From Streptomyces sp. NBC_01446 (GTDB lineage: Bacteria; Actinomycetota; Actinomycetes; Streptomycetales; Streptomycetaceae): a DNA stretch of 64,000 nucleotides. The notes under the pieces were generated by a model, which did not search any database, was not told where the DNA came from, and saw only the letters and a list, made by a program, of their open reading frames with translations. Location of the stretch: positions 682,001 to 746,000 of the forward strand of contig NZ_JAPEPO010000001.1 of assembly GCF_026340095.1 (NCBI RefSeq), in the 5' to 3' direction. Shown one piece after another: positions 45,661-54,788 of this stretch (its first letter is position 1; every line of letters begins with the position of its first letter). A program made the translations under genes and the position numbers.

Positions 45661-45780
45661 CTAGAAGACGGGACCGAGGTCAGGCTCGGAGTGTGGCTGG
45701 CCAACCCCAAGAACCGGCGGGACAAACTCACCGCCGACAAACCCCAACAGCTCGCGGACCTCGGGCTGACCCATGCGGCT
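45661..45780 (+). pseudogene. Helicase-associated (HA) domain fragment
   Basis: Reads LEDGTEVRLGVWLANPKNRR and DKLTADKPQQLADLGL. This is one unit of the helicase-associated domain found at the C-terminus of large Streptomyces helicases. Nothing else of the gene is present. Confidence 0.55.
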
Positions 45781-46165
45781 GATAAAAGGGACGCGCAGGA
45801 CAGCGGGTACAGGCGGCCGCATGGCGGCACGGCTTGAGGTAGATAACCACCCCGTTCCTGCCATGCCTTCCTGTCCTTCCGTCGCGCCCCCGTTCGCCGT
45901 GATGGCCGTCATACCCATGCCGCCCCGGCACGCCCGTCGGGCCGGTAGGGCCAGCCGGGCCGGAGGGACCGGAGGGGCCAGGCGGGCCGGGCAGACCCTG
46001 CCGGATGCTGTTCCCCTGGAGGGCCATGCGCCGTGCTTGGAGTTCGTCGAGCTGCTGCTGGTGGGCGACGAGCACAGCTGCTTGCGCGACGAACATGACG
46101 GCCAGCGCTGCACCGACTGCAAGACGGCGTTGCGGGCTACGCCACGCCTCTTTCAGACTTCCCAC
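45728..46165 (-). CDS. Membrane-anchored collagen-like protein 1
   Basis: 145 residues from GTG 46165, which follows GAGG by 6 nt. One membrane helix (about 15-35: LAVGAALAVMFVAQAAVLVA), a short coiled segment (QQQLDELQARR), then 16 Gly-X-Y triplets (GLPGPPGPSGPSGPAGPTGP, later GHHGERGRDGRTGRHG). The final 45 residues are Cys/Arg-rich and may be out of the original frame. A collagen-like stalk outside the membrane is expected. The paralogue at 46624-46965 shares the start context and layout. Confidence 0.62.
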   Translation of the reverse strand: MGSLKEAWRSPQRRLAVGAALAVMFVAQAAVLVAHQQQLDELQARRMALQGNSIRQGLPGPPGPSGPSGPAGPTGPTGVPGRHGYDGHHGERGRDGRTGRHGRNGVVIYLKPCRHAAACTRCPARPFYQPHGSARGPRAVGVCRR

Positions 46166-46623
46166 ATCATTCCTCACGTTATGCGATGACAAGGAGCAAA
46201 GAGCAAGGGCGCCGCAAAGACGGACCTCTACGTCGAGCGTCCTTCCCGGGGCGACCGGACCCCCCACTTCTGCCGATCACTGCCGGGAGGGGATGAAGCA
46301 CGTCACGGGCGCAGCGCAGGCGGGTGTGCGGAACCATGTTCACCTACTTCGGGCGCCCCTTCGGCGCACGGAGAAGCCCGAGATGGGTCACGGGCTTCGA
46401 CGTCTGCTTTCCGGCCACCACCGCTATGAATGCGACGGACCGGGAACGGCACCCAACGACCGGTCGACGATCCCGTGCCGTGCCACCGGTACGTCCGGCA
46501 CTCTCGGCGGCGCTGCACCCCGTCCGGGCGCTGTCCACAACTCCGACTGCGCTATCCGGCCCCGCGCAAGGGCGGAATACCCTCCAGTGCACGCCGCAGG
46601 AGGCGGCCAGTGCGGCCGAGGGT
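46166..46623. other. Intergenic between the two collagen-like genes
   Basis: About 460 bp without a supported ORF. Open frames here are Arg/Pro/Thr-rich shadows. It should contain the promoter of collagen-like gene 1. Confidence 0.45.
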
Positions 46624-46965
46624 CTAGCTCGGAGCCGGCGCTGGCGGAACGACAGCATCCTTCCCGTCCTTCCCGCTTGAGCCGTCCTGCCCGTCCGTAC
46701 CGTCCTTGCCATCCTTCCCGCTCGTACCGTCCTTGCCTGCCGGACCGATAGGGCCACCGGGACCCGAGGGACCGGGGGGACCGGACGGCCCTGAAGGGCC
46801 AGGCTCAACGCTCGCCTGGACATCGACGGGCTGCATCCGCAGGTCGTCGATCTGCACTTGCTGGGCGACAAGCAGAGCTGACTGTGCGGCGAGCGCAACG
46901 GTCAGCACCGCGCCGAGCACGAGGGGGCGCCGCGGACTACGCAGCACTTCAATCACGCTTCTCAC
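46624..46965 (-). CDS. Membrane-anchored collagen-like protein 2
   Basis: 113 residues from GTG 46965 with the same upstream GTGAGGAATGAT as protein 1. Membrane helix at about 15-37 (LVLGAVLTVALAAQSALLVA), a spacer (QQVQIDDLRMQPVD), then Gly-X-Y repeats that turn from GPSGPSGPPGPSGPGGP to highly charged GKDGTSGKDGKDGTDGQDG. Ends in VVPPAPAPS. Lys-Gly-Asp triplets can form inter-chain salt bridges in bacterial collagens. Function unknown. Confidence 0.7.
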   Translation of the reverse strand: MRSVIEVLRSPRRPLVLGAVLTVALAAQSALLVAQQVQIDDLRMQPVDVQASVEPGPSGPSGPPGPSGPGGPIGPAGKDGTSGKDGKDGTDGQDGSSGKDGKDAVVPPAPAPS

Positions 46966-47152
46966 ATCATTCCTCACGCTATGTGACGGCGAAAGTGTAA
47001 AGGCCGAGGGTGTGGCCGGGGCGGATCTGCGCGTCGTGTGTTTCCCAGGGGCCGCCGCGAACGCCATACCTATGCCGTTCGCGGCACGAAGGAGCTAAAG
47101 CACAACAACACCGGCGAAGCACGCGGGAGAACCTGGCGCCGTTCACGGCTAG
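46966..47152. other. No gene recognised; left flank of the IS701 element
   Basis: Upstream region of collagen-like gene 2. It ends at the CTAG target site of the IS701 element. Confidence 0.4.
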
Positions 47153-48614
47153 TACTACAGCCGGTGGTCTTACGGTGAGTGAGCGCGGGCGGTTCGGGTG
47201 CGGTAGTGGCTGGTTCGGGCTCGGGTCTGGTGGCGGGTGCGCCAGCGGTGCCAGTGCATGGCCAGCCAGGTCCGGGCGGTGCGGGCGGGAGCGAGGACGA
47301 TCCGGTCGTACAGGCGGCGGATCTCGTTCACGGTCGGGGGTCGGGAGTCATCGGTGGGGCGGGTATGAGCCGGCTCCGGACGGTGACGAGGAAGGCCATG
47401 GCGAGCATGCACACGGTGGTGTGCCGGTACCACGAGCACCATTTGCGTACCTCGTGCTCGTCCAGCCCCACCTGTCCCTTGGCGACCTGGAACGACTCCT
47501 CCACCATCCAGCGCTGTCCGGCGGCGACGACCATCTCGGCCAGGGTTGTGTCCAGGTGGGTGTGGCACAGGAAGTAGGCGATCTCCCGGACGAGTTCGCC
47601 GGTCTTCTTGTCCTTCTTGTTGGGCACGATCGAGCGGCGGATCAGCAGATGCCGCTCGAAGTCCCCTTCAGTGGTGGCGAGTTGGACGGTGGCCCAGTCG
47701 TACTCGCGCGGGCCCTTGGCGCCGTCCGCGCAGGGCCGGCGCTCGAAGGCGTCCTCGGGTACCAGCGCCCACAGCTCGCGGGCCTGCCGGGTGCGCCCGT
47801 CGGGCAGCGGCAGCACCTCATCTTTCGGGACGGCGAGCACGTAGCGGACGTGGTGTTCCTCCAGCCAGGCGCGCAGCGCCCGGCACTGCCCGTATGCCTC
47901 GTCGGCCAGGAAGTAGGTGAACGGCACCGAGGCCGCCAGCGCGCGCTCCAGCATCCGCCGGGCCAGCTCCGGTTTGGTGACCACCGCGCTCGCGCGTTCG
48001 GGCGGGATGCCCTGCTCGGCGCAGCGGCGTTCGTGCTCCACGGTGGTGCCGGCCCAGTTCCTGCCGAGGTAGAGCTCGGCGTCGATCAGAGTGCGACCCC
48101 GGCGGGATCCGTACGACAGGTGCACGCTGACCTGGGCATTCTCGACCCTGCCCGCAGTTCCGGTGTACTGCCGCTGGACACCGGCGGTCTTGGTGCCCTT
48201 CTTGATGTCGCCGGTCTCGTCCGCGATCAGCACCGCGTCGTCGTCGGCCAGGGCGTCGACCGCGACGGCGCGGACCCGGTCGCGCAGTTCGTCCGCATCC
48301 CACGCGGCCTTGGCCAAAAAGCCCTGCAGCCGGTCCGGGTTGGGGTGGCCGGCCGCCTCCGCGAGCTGCCACAGGTTCTTGCGCGGCACCTCGCTCAGCA
48401 GCCCACGCACCATCGCCCGCAGGTTCTCCCGGGAGGCCGGACGCGCAAACACATCGTCTACCGAGGCACACAACGCCTCCAGCTCCCCCTCAAGCTCCCG
48501 CACTTGGCCCTCGGCCAGCTCGTCCGTCCGCACCACACCAAGCGACAGTTTCAACCCCACGAACGGAGCAACGAGCCAACCATCGTCACGTCACGTGAAC
48601 CACCGGCTGTAGTA
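47153..48614 (-). mobile_element. IS701-family insertion sequence
   Basis: 1462 bp with perfect 16-bp terminal inverted repeats (TACTACAGCCGGTGGT at the left end) and CTAG on both sides (47149-47152, 48615-48618). A 4-bp YTAR duplication is known for this family. It is inserted next to the 5' side of a decayed transposase at 48619. Confidence 0.88.
47328..48560 (-). CDS. IS701-family transposase (probably C-terminally frameshifted)
   Basis: 410 residues. DDE positions: Asp in LIADETGDIKKGTKTAG, Asp in YFLADEAYGQC and Glu in MVEESFQVAKGQVGLDEHEV. The frame ends in a low-complexity tail (PAPPMTPDPRP). The adjacent frame continues to 47170 with TVNEIRRLYDRIV and WHRWRTRHQTRARTSHYR, which is how related transposases end. 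A shift near 47360 therefore probably replaced the last 55 or so residues. Activity is uncertain. Confidence 0.85.
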   Translation of the reverse strand: MGLKLSLGVVRTDELAEGQVRELEGELEALCASVDDVFARPASRENLRAMVRGLLSEVPRKNLWQLAEAAGHPNPDRLQGFLAKAAWDADELRDRVRAVAVDALADDDAVLIADETGDIKKGTKTAGVQRQYTGTAGRVENAQVSVHLSYGSRRGRTLIDAELYLGRNWAGTTVEHERRCAEQGIPPERASAVVTKPELARRMLERALAASVPFTYFLADEAYGQCRALRAWLEEHHVRYVLAVPKDEVLPLPDGRTRQARELWALVPEDAFERRPCADGAKGPREYDWATVQLATTEGDFERHLLIRRSIVPNKKDKKTGELVREIAYFLCHTHLDTTLAEMVVAAGQRWMVEESFQVAKGQVGLDEHEVRKWCSWYRHTTVCMLAMAFLVTVRSRLIPAPPMTPDPRP

Positions 48615-48618
48615 CTAG

Positions 48619-48954
48619 GAGCGGGCCAAGTTCGGCTTCCGCGACCGCGACGCGAAGTACCCCGCCGTCATCGACGAGATCCTCGCCGCCGCCGGCATCC
48701 GAACCGTTCTCACGGGCATCCGGATGCCACGCATGAACTCGATCACGGAACGCTGGGTACAGTCCTGCCGCTACGAACTCCTTGACCGCAATACCCTCAC
48801 CTGGAACGAAACCCACCTGCGCCACGTCCTGCACGAATACGAGCAGGACTACAACTCGCACCGCGCTCACCAGGCCATGAAGCAGGCAGCACCTCTACGC
48901 GCCCTCCCCCAACCGATTGCCGATCCAGACCGGATCGCCCCCGCCTCGACATAG
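48619..48954 (+). pseudogene. Integrase-core transposase, 3' fragment
   Basis: Reads AKFGFRDRDAKYPAVIDEIL, MPRMNSITERWVQSCRYELL and HRAHQAMKQAAPLRALPQPI. This is the second half of an integrase-core transposase in one frame, lacking its 5' part, which should lie left of the IS701 element but is not found there. Confidence 0.68.
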
Positions 48955-49463
48955 GTCGGCACGACCGCCCCGGTGGAGTGATCCACGAGTACCGACATGC
49001 CGCCCAAGCTGCACGGATGAGGGTTTCAGACGCCGTGCCGCACGTGTGTCAGGACCGCGTTCGACGCCCCGTTCGGCAGAACCCGAGACGACTCCCCCGC
49101 CGCTCCTGATCACGGCATCGAGAAATCCGTCATGGCCCGACCATGATCATTGGTCATGTGCTGTGGATCAGCGTGGCCTGAGCTTCCGTGTCTCACGCGG
49201 CTCGCCGCTCTCACGTGCCGGTCCAACCGATGGAATCCGGCGCTTAGCCCGTGGCGCAGGGAAGGCGAAGGTCTCTTCGCCGCTGCTTGACTGACCGTCG
49301 GTTGACACCCCGCCTATCAGCAGACAGATGCAATTCATGATGCCGCGGTCAGCGGAAACGCTCAGGTTCTAACGAGTGAACCCAGCCGTTCCGCGCGTAG
49401 CGGCCGATGTGACAGCGGGAAGGCCATTCCACACCGGACAAACGACGGGCAGGAAGCATCCCT
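48955..49463. other. Intergenic, no recognisable gene
   Basis: About 500 bp. The first 70 bp continue the transposase 3' end; the last 100 bp should hold the promoter of the GYD gene. No supported ORF. Confidence 0.5.
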
Positions 49464-49784
49464 ATGCCGAAGTTCCTCATCCAGGCCACCTACACGCCCG
49501 AGGGCACCAAAGGTCTACTCAAGGAAGGCGCGAGTGGCCGTCGCGCCGCCGTCGACCATGTCGTCACCAACCTCGGCGGGCAGGTCGAGGCCATGTACTT
49601 CGCCTTCGGGGAGCACGACATCGTGCTTATCGTCGACTTCCCCGACCCGGTCTCCATGGCCGCCGTCAGCCTCACAGTCAAGGCCAGCGGAGCCCTCCAC
49701 ACCCGTGCCACCCCTCTCCTCACCCTCGACGAGATCGACGAGGCCGCCCGTCGGCAAGTCGCCTTCCGCTCCCCCGGCACGTGA
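49464..49784 (+). CDS. GYD domain-containing protein
   Basis: 106 residues, AGGAAG 8 nt before the ATG. The sequence MPKFLIQATYTPEGTKGLLK and FAFGEHDIVLIVDFPDPVSM fits the GYD family of small dimeric ferredoxin-like-fold proteins of unknown function, often induced by stress. No partner gene is adjacent. Confidence 0.83.
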   Translation: MPKFLIQATYTPEGTKGLLKEGASGRRAAVDHVVTNLGGQVEAMYFAFGEHDIVLIVDFPDPVSMAAVSLTVKASGALHTRATPLLTLDEIDEAARRQVAFRSPGT

Positions 49785-50060
49785 GCCCCGGAGCCCGGGC
49801 CCTGTGGCCCCAGTACCCGGAACCGACCATGCCGCCCTACCGCCGTCCGTAACCGACAGGCAGTGTCGCCTGACATCACCGGCTGACATCAACGGTGCCG
49901 GACGCCAGCAACTTCGGGCGGTCATAGGTGTCGGTGCAGGCCTCGCCACAGTCGACCAGTGTGGCTGCTGAATCGAACTCCTAATGCGGGTGTCGCAGGT
50001 CTCGCGATCACCGCTGAGCACGTGCCGGTGGTCAGCGCGGCGCGAGGAGTGCTGCGGCTG

Positions 50061-51737
50061 AGCCCGGATCCACCGGCTTGATGTCTGTGGATGACTCTCG
50101 GGGAAACGAGAAAGTGCCTTGTGACCTGCGATGATGGGGTTTCTCTAGGACCACATCAGGCACGATCGACAAGGCACTTCCGAGATGCAATCTTCCCATG
50201 CCGCCGCGAAGGTCTCCGCACGGTTCGATGATCCGAATCTGGTCGGGTACGGCGGACTGGAGCCGGTGGTGCGCCTGGCCGAGCGGTGCGGACTGCCCGC
50301 GCTGGCCAGCGAACACGTCCGGTTGCCGGTCTCGAAGGACGGCACGGGTGCCTTCCCCGCGGCGAAGCTGATGTCGCTGGTGGGCGGCATGGTCGCGGGC
50401 GCGGACAGCATCGATGACATGGACCGGTTGCGGCACGGCGCTCTGCCGCGCCTGTTCGCCGGGGTGCGGGCGCCGTCCACGCTGGGCTCGTTCCTGCGTT
50501 CCTTCGCTCACGGGCACGTGAAGCAACTGCACGCGGTGGCACGGAGGTTCCTGCCCGAACTGGCCGCGCACACCGGGCTGCTGTCCGGCGCCGAATCGGT
50601 CGCCCATGTGGACATCGATGACACGATCCGCCGCACCTACGGCTACGCCAAGCAGGGGGCGGGTTACGGATACAGCAAGGTCAAGGGCCTCAACGCGCTG
50701 CTCGGGATCGTCTCCACACCCCTGTCCGCCCCCGTGATCGCCGCCACCCGTCTGCGCAAGGGCCCGACCAACTCCGCACGCGGGGCCGCCGCCTTCGTCG
50801 CCGAGACCATCCGCACGGCCCGCGCCAGCGGCGCTACCGGACTGCTCCTCGTGCGGGCCGACTCCGCGTTCTACGGCGCCGACGTCATCGGCGCCTGCCG
50901 GGCCCTGGATGCCCGCTTCTCCGTCACGGTGCGGATGAACGCCTCGATCAAGGCCGCGATTGCGGGCATCGACGAAGCCGCATGGAAAGCGGTCAAGTAC
51001 CCGAAGGCGGTGTGGGACGACGAGGGGCAGTGCTGGATCTCGGACGCGGAGATAGCCGAGGCCACCTACACCGCCTTCACCTCCAAGCCGAAGAATCAGC
51101 AGGTCACCGCCCGCCTGATCGTGCGCCGCGTCAAGCGCCTCAACCCCGGGGCGATCCCCGAGGGGCAGGGCACGCTTTTCGACACCTGGCGCTATCACGG
51201 CGCGTTCACCAACTCTCCGCTCTCCCTGGCCGCTGCCGAGCGTGATCACAGGCGTCACGCAGTCGTGGAACAGGTGATCGCGGATGTGAAGAACGGCCCG
51301 TTCGCGCACGCCCCCTCCGGGCACTTCCAGGCGAACGCAGCCTGGCTCGCCCTGGCCGCCCTCGCGCACAACCTGACCCGCGCCGCCGGCACCCTGGCAT
51401 CCGCCTTCCACGCCAAGGCGACCACCGGCACAATCCGCGACCACCTGATCAACGTGCCTGCTCGGCTGGCACGTTCGGCCCGCCGCCTTACTCTCCACCT
51501 GCCCCAACGCTGGCCCTGGCGGGACGACTTCACCCAGCTCTTCGACCTCGCACACGCGCCACCACCCGCCGTCGACAAGCCTTGACCACCCCGCCCGCAA
51601 GGGCCTGAGACCTCCGAGCATGTGGAAAAGCTGGGCAGACCAGCGGGCACCCCATGCCCGAATCCGCAGCTCGGCCTCGGACCGCCCCCGAACCACCCGA
51701 AACGATCACTCCAAAATCAAGCCGGTGGATCCGGGCT
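50061..51737 (+). mobile_element. IS1380-family insertion sequence
   Basis: Perfect 22-bp terminal inverted repeats (50061-50082 and 51716-51737; AGCCCGGATCCACCGGCTTG at the left end) enclose one intact transposase gene. The length is 1677 bp. No target duplication is evident at these limits. Confidence 0.85.
50185..51585 (+). CDS. IS1380-family transposase
   Basis: 466 residues, full length. DDE_Tnp_1 fold: Asp in VAHVDIDDTIRRTYGYAKQG, Asp in LLLVRADSAFYGADVIGACR and Glu in HAVVEQVIADVKNGPFAHAP. The region KGLNALLGIVSTPLSAPVIA is typical of the family. The 124 bp between the left repeat and the ATG show no other feature. Confidence 0.9.
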   Translation: MQSSHAAAKVSARFDDPNLVGYGGLEPVVRLAERCGLPALASEHVRLPVSKDGTGAFPAAKLMSLVGGMVAGADSIDDMDRLRHGALPRLFAGVRAPSTLGSFLRSFAHGHVKQLHAVARRFLPELAAHTGLLSGAESVAHVDIDDTIRRTYGYAKQGAGYGYSKVKGLNALLGIVSTPLSAPVIAATRLRKGPTNSARGAAAFVAETIRTARASGATGLLLVRADSAFYGADVIGACRALDARFSVTVRMNASIKAAIAGIDEAAWKAVKYPKAVWDDEGQCWISDAEIAEATYTAFTSKPKNQQVTARLIVRRVKRLNPGAIPEGQGTLFDTWRYHGAFTNSPLSLAAAERDHRRHAVVEQVIADVKNGPFAHAPSGHFQANAAWLALAALAHNLTRAAGTLASAFHAKATTGTIRDHLINVPARLARSARRLTLHLPQRWPWRDDFTQLFDLAHAPPPAVDKP

Positions 51738-51892
51738 GAGTCACCCCTCAACGGATCAGAAACCGTCCGCGCCCGCCAGTCTCGGGACACAACTGAGACC
51801 CAAGGCAACCGGCGTGAACCCGGGGAATGGGCCATGGTCGTTCTCGGCCGCCCCTCGGCGGCGCCGTACCGCTTAAGGACTCCTAGCAAAAA

Positions 51893-52010
51893 GGGCCCTT
51901 CAGACGGCGCCAGCAGATGATGCTGCGGCCGAGGGTGAGGGAGGCTTCGCGGAGGTGCGTCGCGGATCTCGTAGCGGGTGCGCAGGTGGCGGAACCAAGT
52001 GCTTGAGCGA
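51893..52010 (-). pseudogene. IS5-family transposase, C-terminal fragment
   Basis: The minus strand reads FRHLRTRYEIRDA and, one frame over, HLREASLTLGRSIICWRRL. This is the end of an IS5-type transposase with a frameshift. Confidence 0.55.
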
Positions 52011-52173
52011 GAAGGTAGCCCTGTTGACGCCCCTGCTCCCGCTGGCCATCGAGGTTCGCATCGCCCGGCGGTTCGCCGCAACGCTGGCCGACACCACGCT
52101 CACGCCGCTGGTGGCTGCCTTCCTTCGCCTGCTGCGCGACGTCGCTGCCAACCCTCCTCTCGGTGGCCGTCGG
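52011..52173. other. Unassigned coding-like fragment
   Basis: A plus-strand frame (LLPLAIEVRIARRFAATLAD, PLVAAFLRLLRDVA) has protein-like composition and may be the tail of a regulator, but no family can be named. The stretch 51738-51892 has no feature. Confidence 0.25.
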
Positions 52174-52620
52174 CTAGTGTCCTTCGGCGTCTAGCTGGCG
52201 CAAGAGACTGCGGTTGTCGGTGCGTACCCACTCCTCGATGAGGCGTCCTTGGTCGTCGAAGCGGAAGATGTTGATCAGGTCGAACACGATGCGTTTGCCG
52301 TTGGGCGGCAGTGGGCCGGCCGGTGACTGGGTGAACTCGCGGACGAAGGTCCCTTCGATCCACGTCTGGCAGGCCAGTTGGTCGCCTTCGGCCACCACGA
52401 TGCCGCGGCGGATCGACCGTTCGTCGAAGGCCTCGCGTACCGAAGCGAAGTAGTCGTTGAGCCCGGCGAAGTCGGACTCAAAGCCGTCCGGTCCGTGGAA
52501 GCGGAACTTCTCCGTGTCGAAGTACGTCGCGGCCTCGGCCGGATCCTCGCCCGACACCTCCAGCTCACCGGCGCGGACCAGGCGCGCCACGAGTTCGTTT
52601 CGAGTGAATCGCTGTGTCAT
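52174..52620 (-). CDS. SnoaL-like / NTF2-fold protein
   Basis: 148 residues of the NTF2-like fold: helices at the start, then FDTEKFRFHGPDGFESDFAG, a central ligand pocket strand (QLACQTWIEGTFV) and the final FDLINIFRFDDQGRLIEEWV. Members are small ester cyclases or binding proteins; the activity here is unknown. It is divergent from a LysR regulator at 52707, which probably controls it. Confidence 0.78.
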   Translation of the reverse strand: MTQRFTRNELVARLVRAGELEVSGEDPAEAATYFDTEKFRFHGPDGFESDFAGLNDYFASVREAFDERSIRRGIVVAEGDQLACQTWIEGTFVREFTQSPAGPLPPNGKRIVFDLINIFRFDDQGRLIEEWVRTDNRSLLRQLDAEGH

Positions 52621-52706
52621 GCCTCCAGCCTGCCCTCATCCAGCCATGCGGTCCAACGATGATTCAGCACCACTTCCATGACAGATACGCATGCTAGGTT
52701 CCGCCC

Positions 52707-53642
52707 ATGGCCGAGTTCACCCTCACGGGCCTCCGCATCGTTCACCAGGTCGCCGCCGCGGGATCGTTCACCCGGGCCGCCGAGACGCTCGGCTACACAC
52801 AGTCGGCCATCTCCCGCCAGGTCGCTGCCATGGAGGCGGCAGCCGGAGCGCCGATCTTCGACCGCAGTCGACGAGGCGTGGCGCTCACCCCGGCAGGCCA
52901 GGTGCTCGTCCGCCGCGCGACGGAGATCCTCGCCGACATGGCGGCGACCGAGCTGGAACTCGCCGGCCTGCGTGACCGGCTCGCGGGCCGCCTTACGATC
53001 GGCGCCTACCCCACCGCCGCCATGGCGTTGGTTCCGCGAGCGATGGCGCAGGTGACCTCCGGCCATCCAGGCCTCGCCGTCGTCCTGGAGGAGACCTCGA
53101 CCCCCGCCCTGCTCCAACAGCTACGGACGGGCCGACTGGAGGTGGCGGTCATCGGGGTCGGCCACGGCCTGCCGGACTACGACCTGAGTGAACTCCGACA
53201 GACCACCGCGATCCAAGGCGATCTTCTGGTGGCCGTCCCGGACACGCACCGATTCGCGGGCCACGACGGCATCACCGTGCCGGAACTTGCCCAAGAGCAC
53301 TGGATCGCTGGGGACGGCGCGCCGGGCGAGCCTCAATTCGGAGCCTGGCCGACACTGTCGGACCCCCACATCGCCCACACCGCGCGCAGTTGGTCGACAC
53401 GCCTCGGCCTGGTCGCGGCCGGCCTGGGCATCACCGTCATCCCCGACCTCGCCCTACCAGCCCTGCCGGCAGGCGCGCGAGCCGTGGCCGTCACCGACAG
53501 CTACTGGCCCGGCCGCGCGACCGTCGTCGTGACCCGGCCGCGCCCTTCCCCCCAGGCACAGGCAATGGTGACAGCCCTGCAGAATCAGGCCGCCCGTATC
53601 CACACCGCAGACTCCGGGCAGGAACCCTCCGAGGACTCCTAG
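52707..53642 (+). CDS. LysR-family transcriptional regulator
   Basis: 311 residues. Winged HTH at about 1-62 (FTLTGLRIVHQVAAAGSFTR, LGYTQSAISRQVAAMEAA), then the substrate-binding domain (GRLTIGAYPTAAMALVPRAM). Divergent from the SnoaL-like gene across 86 bp, the usual LysR target arrangement. Confidence 0.88.
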   Translation: MAEFTLTGLRIVHQVAAAGSFTRAAETLGYTQSAISRQVAAMEAAAGAPIFDRSRRGVALTPAGQVLVRRATEILADMAATELELAGLRDRLAGRLTIGAYPTAAMALVPRAMAQVTSGHPGLAVVLEETSTPALLQQLRTGRLEVAVIGVGHGLPDYDLSELRQTTAIQGDLLVAVPDTHRFAGHDGITVPELAQEHWIAGDGAPGEPQFGAWPTLSDPHIAHTARSWSTRLGLVAAGLGITVIPDLALPALPAGARAVAVTDSYWPGRATVVVTRPRPSPQAQAMVTALQNQAARIHTADSGQEPSEDS

Positions 53643-53721
53643 CCAGAAGAGGTGAGGGCGGCGCCCCCGCGCACGTCCGGAGCGCCAGGCGCTCACCTCC
53701 GACCACCGCACCCGCCCCGCG

Positions 53722-54375
53722 TCAGCGGCACGACGCCTTGTGCCGGAGGTCTCCGCCCATCAGCTCTACGTGTTCCGTGGCCGTGACACGACCGCGGACG
53801 ACGGTGACGGTGACCCGTCCGGCCGTCGGTTCCGAGAGGTCGAAGGCGTAGAGCACACGCCGACCGTCCAGGACGCGCGGCAGGCGGCGGACCGCGAGAG
53901 GTCTGCCGTTGCACGTCACAGACCGGACGGTCTCACGGTCCGCGCCGAACACATGGACCTCGGCGAACGTGTACGTACTGAGCAGGGGAACCAGCGCGGG
54001 TCGGACGGCGAAGGGAGCGTCTCGGCGGTCGGAGAGGCACGACGTCGAGGTGAACCCGCCGGCCATGGCGGCCGAACCCGAGCAGAAGCGCCCGTCGGAG
54101 GACTCCCAGACGAACGTGGCAGCGCTCCGGCCGACGGCGGCGGTGAACATCCCGTGCGGGCCCGGAAGGTCTTTGAGGGACAGTTGTGCCGTGAGGTTGG
54201 CTCTGGACGCGTCGACCGCCTGTCCCCGGCCGGCTGTAGTGGCCCGCGGCGACGCCGTGCGCGTCGAGGAGGCCCCCGGTGACGGCTTCAGCCTGGACGG
54301 GCCGCCCTCTGCGGTGCAGGCGACCGCCGAGAGCAGCGCTGCACCGGCCACAACACATGCGAGAAGCCTGTTCAT
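53722..54375 (-). CDS. Hypothetical lipoprotein
   Basis: 217 residues. Lipobox LSAVAC with Cys20, a Ser/Thr/Pro/Arg-rich linker (about 22-55) and an extracytoplasmic domain with Cys at three further positions (FCSGSAAM, TSTSCLS, VTCNGRPL) and the ending HKASC. No known domain. Monocistronic. Confidence 0.72.
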   Translation of the reverse strand: MNRLLACVVAGAALLSAVACTAEGGPSRLKPSPGASSTRTASPRATTAGRGQAVDASRANLTAQLSLKDLPGPHGMFTAAVGRSAATFVWESSDGRFCSGSAAMAGGFTSTSCLSDRRDAPFAVRPALVPLLSTYTFAEVHVFGADRETVRSVTCNGRPLAVRRLPRVLDGRRVLYAFDLSEPTAGRVTVTVVRGRVTATEHVELMGGDLRHKASCR

Positions 54376-54788
54376 GTTTCCCCCGTCGGCCCATGTCAGT
54401 GCCCGGAGGGTAGCGCCGGGGGCCAGTGCCTGTCAGCGGTCCGCGGCCACGAGGGCACCATGAGGCGGACGGAGGGGACTTCGGGGGTCTCCAGGACGAA
54501 CGGGGCGGCCCCACCAGCAGCCGCGCCGCCTGGACCGCATCGGCCCCTGGAAGCCCTGACTCCCCCTACAGGACGGCGCCGAGTGCGGTGTGGGTGATGA
54601 CGCGCAGCCGTTTCCTGCGTGACCTGCCGCGTGAGCGGTGCAGGTTCGCGGACCCGTAGCCGGGGTGGTCAAGGGCGTCGGCTGAGGGCGCGTGCCCTTC
54701 GTCTCCGCTGTGGTGCGGCATGGGCGCTGCCCTCCGTTCGAGGGTTGAGATGTGCCGTGGATCAGTTACGGCGTGTGGTGACGACGGC
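54376..54788. other. Intergenic, no recognisable gene
   Basis: About 410 bp between two minus-strand genes. No supported ORF. It should hold the lipoprotein promoter. Confidence 0.5.

Noticed and set aside
46344..46898. 184-codon minus-strand frame overlapping collagen-like gene 2
   Set aside because: It is the same repeat DNA read in another frame; the Gly-X-Y frame with a membrane helix is the supported one.
50032..51696. Minus-strand open frame of 554 codons
   Set aside because: Antisense to the intact IS1380 transposase; Gly/Arg/Val-rich shadow.
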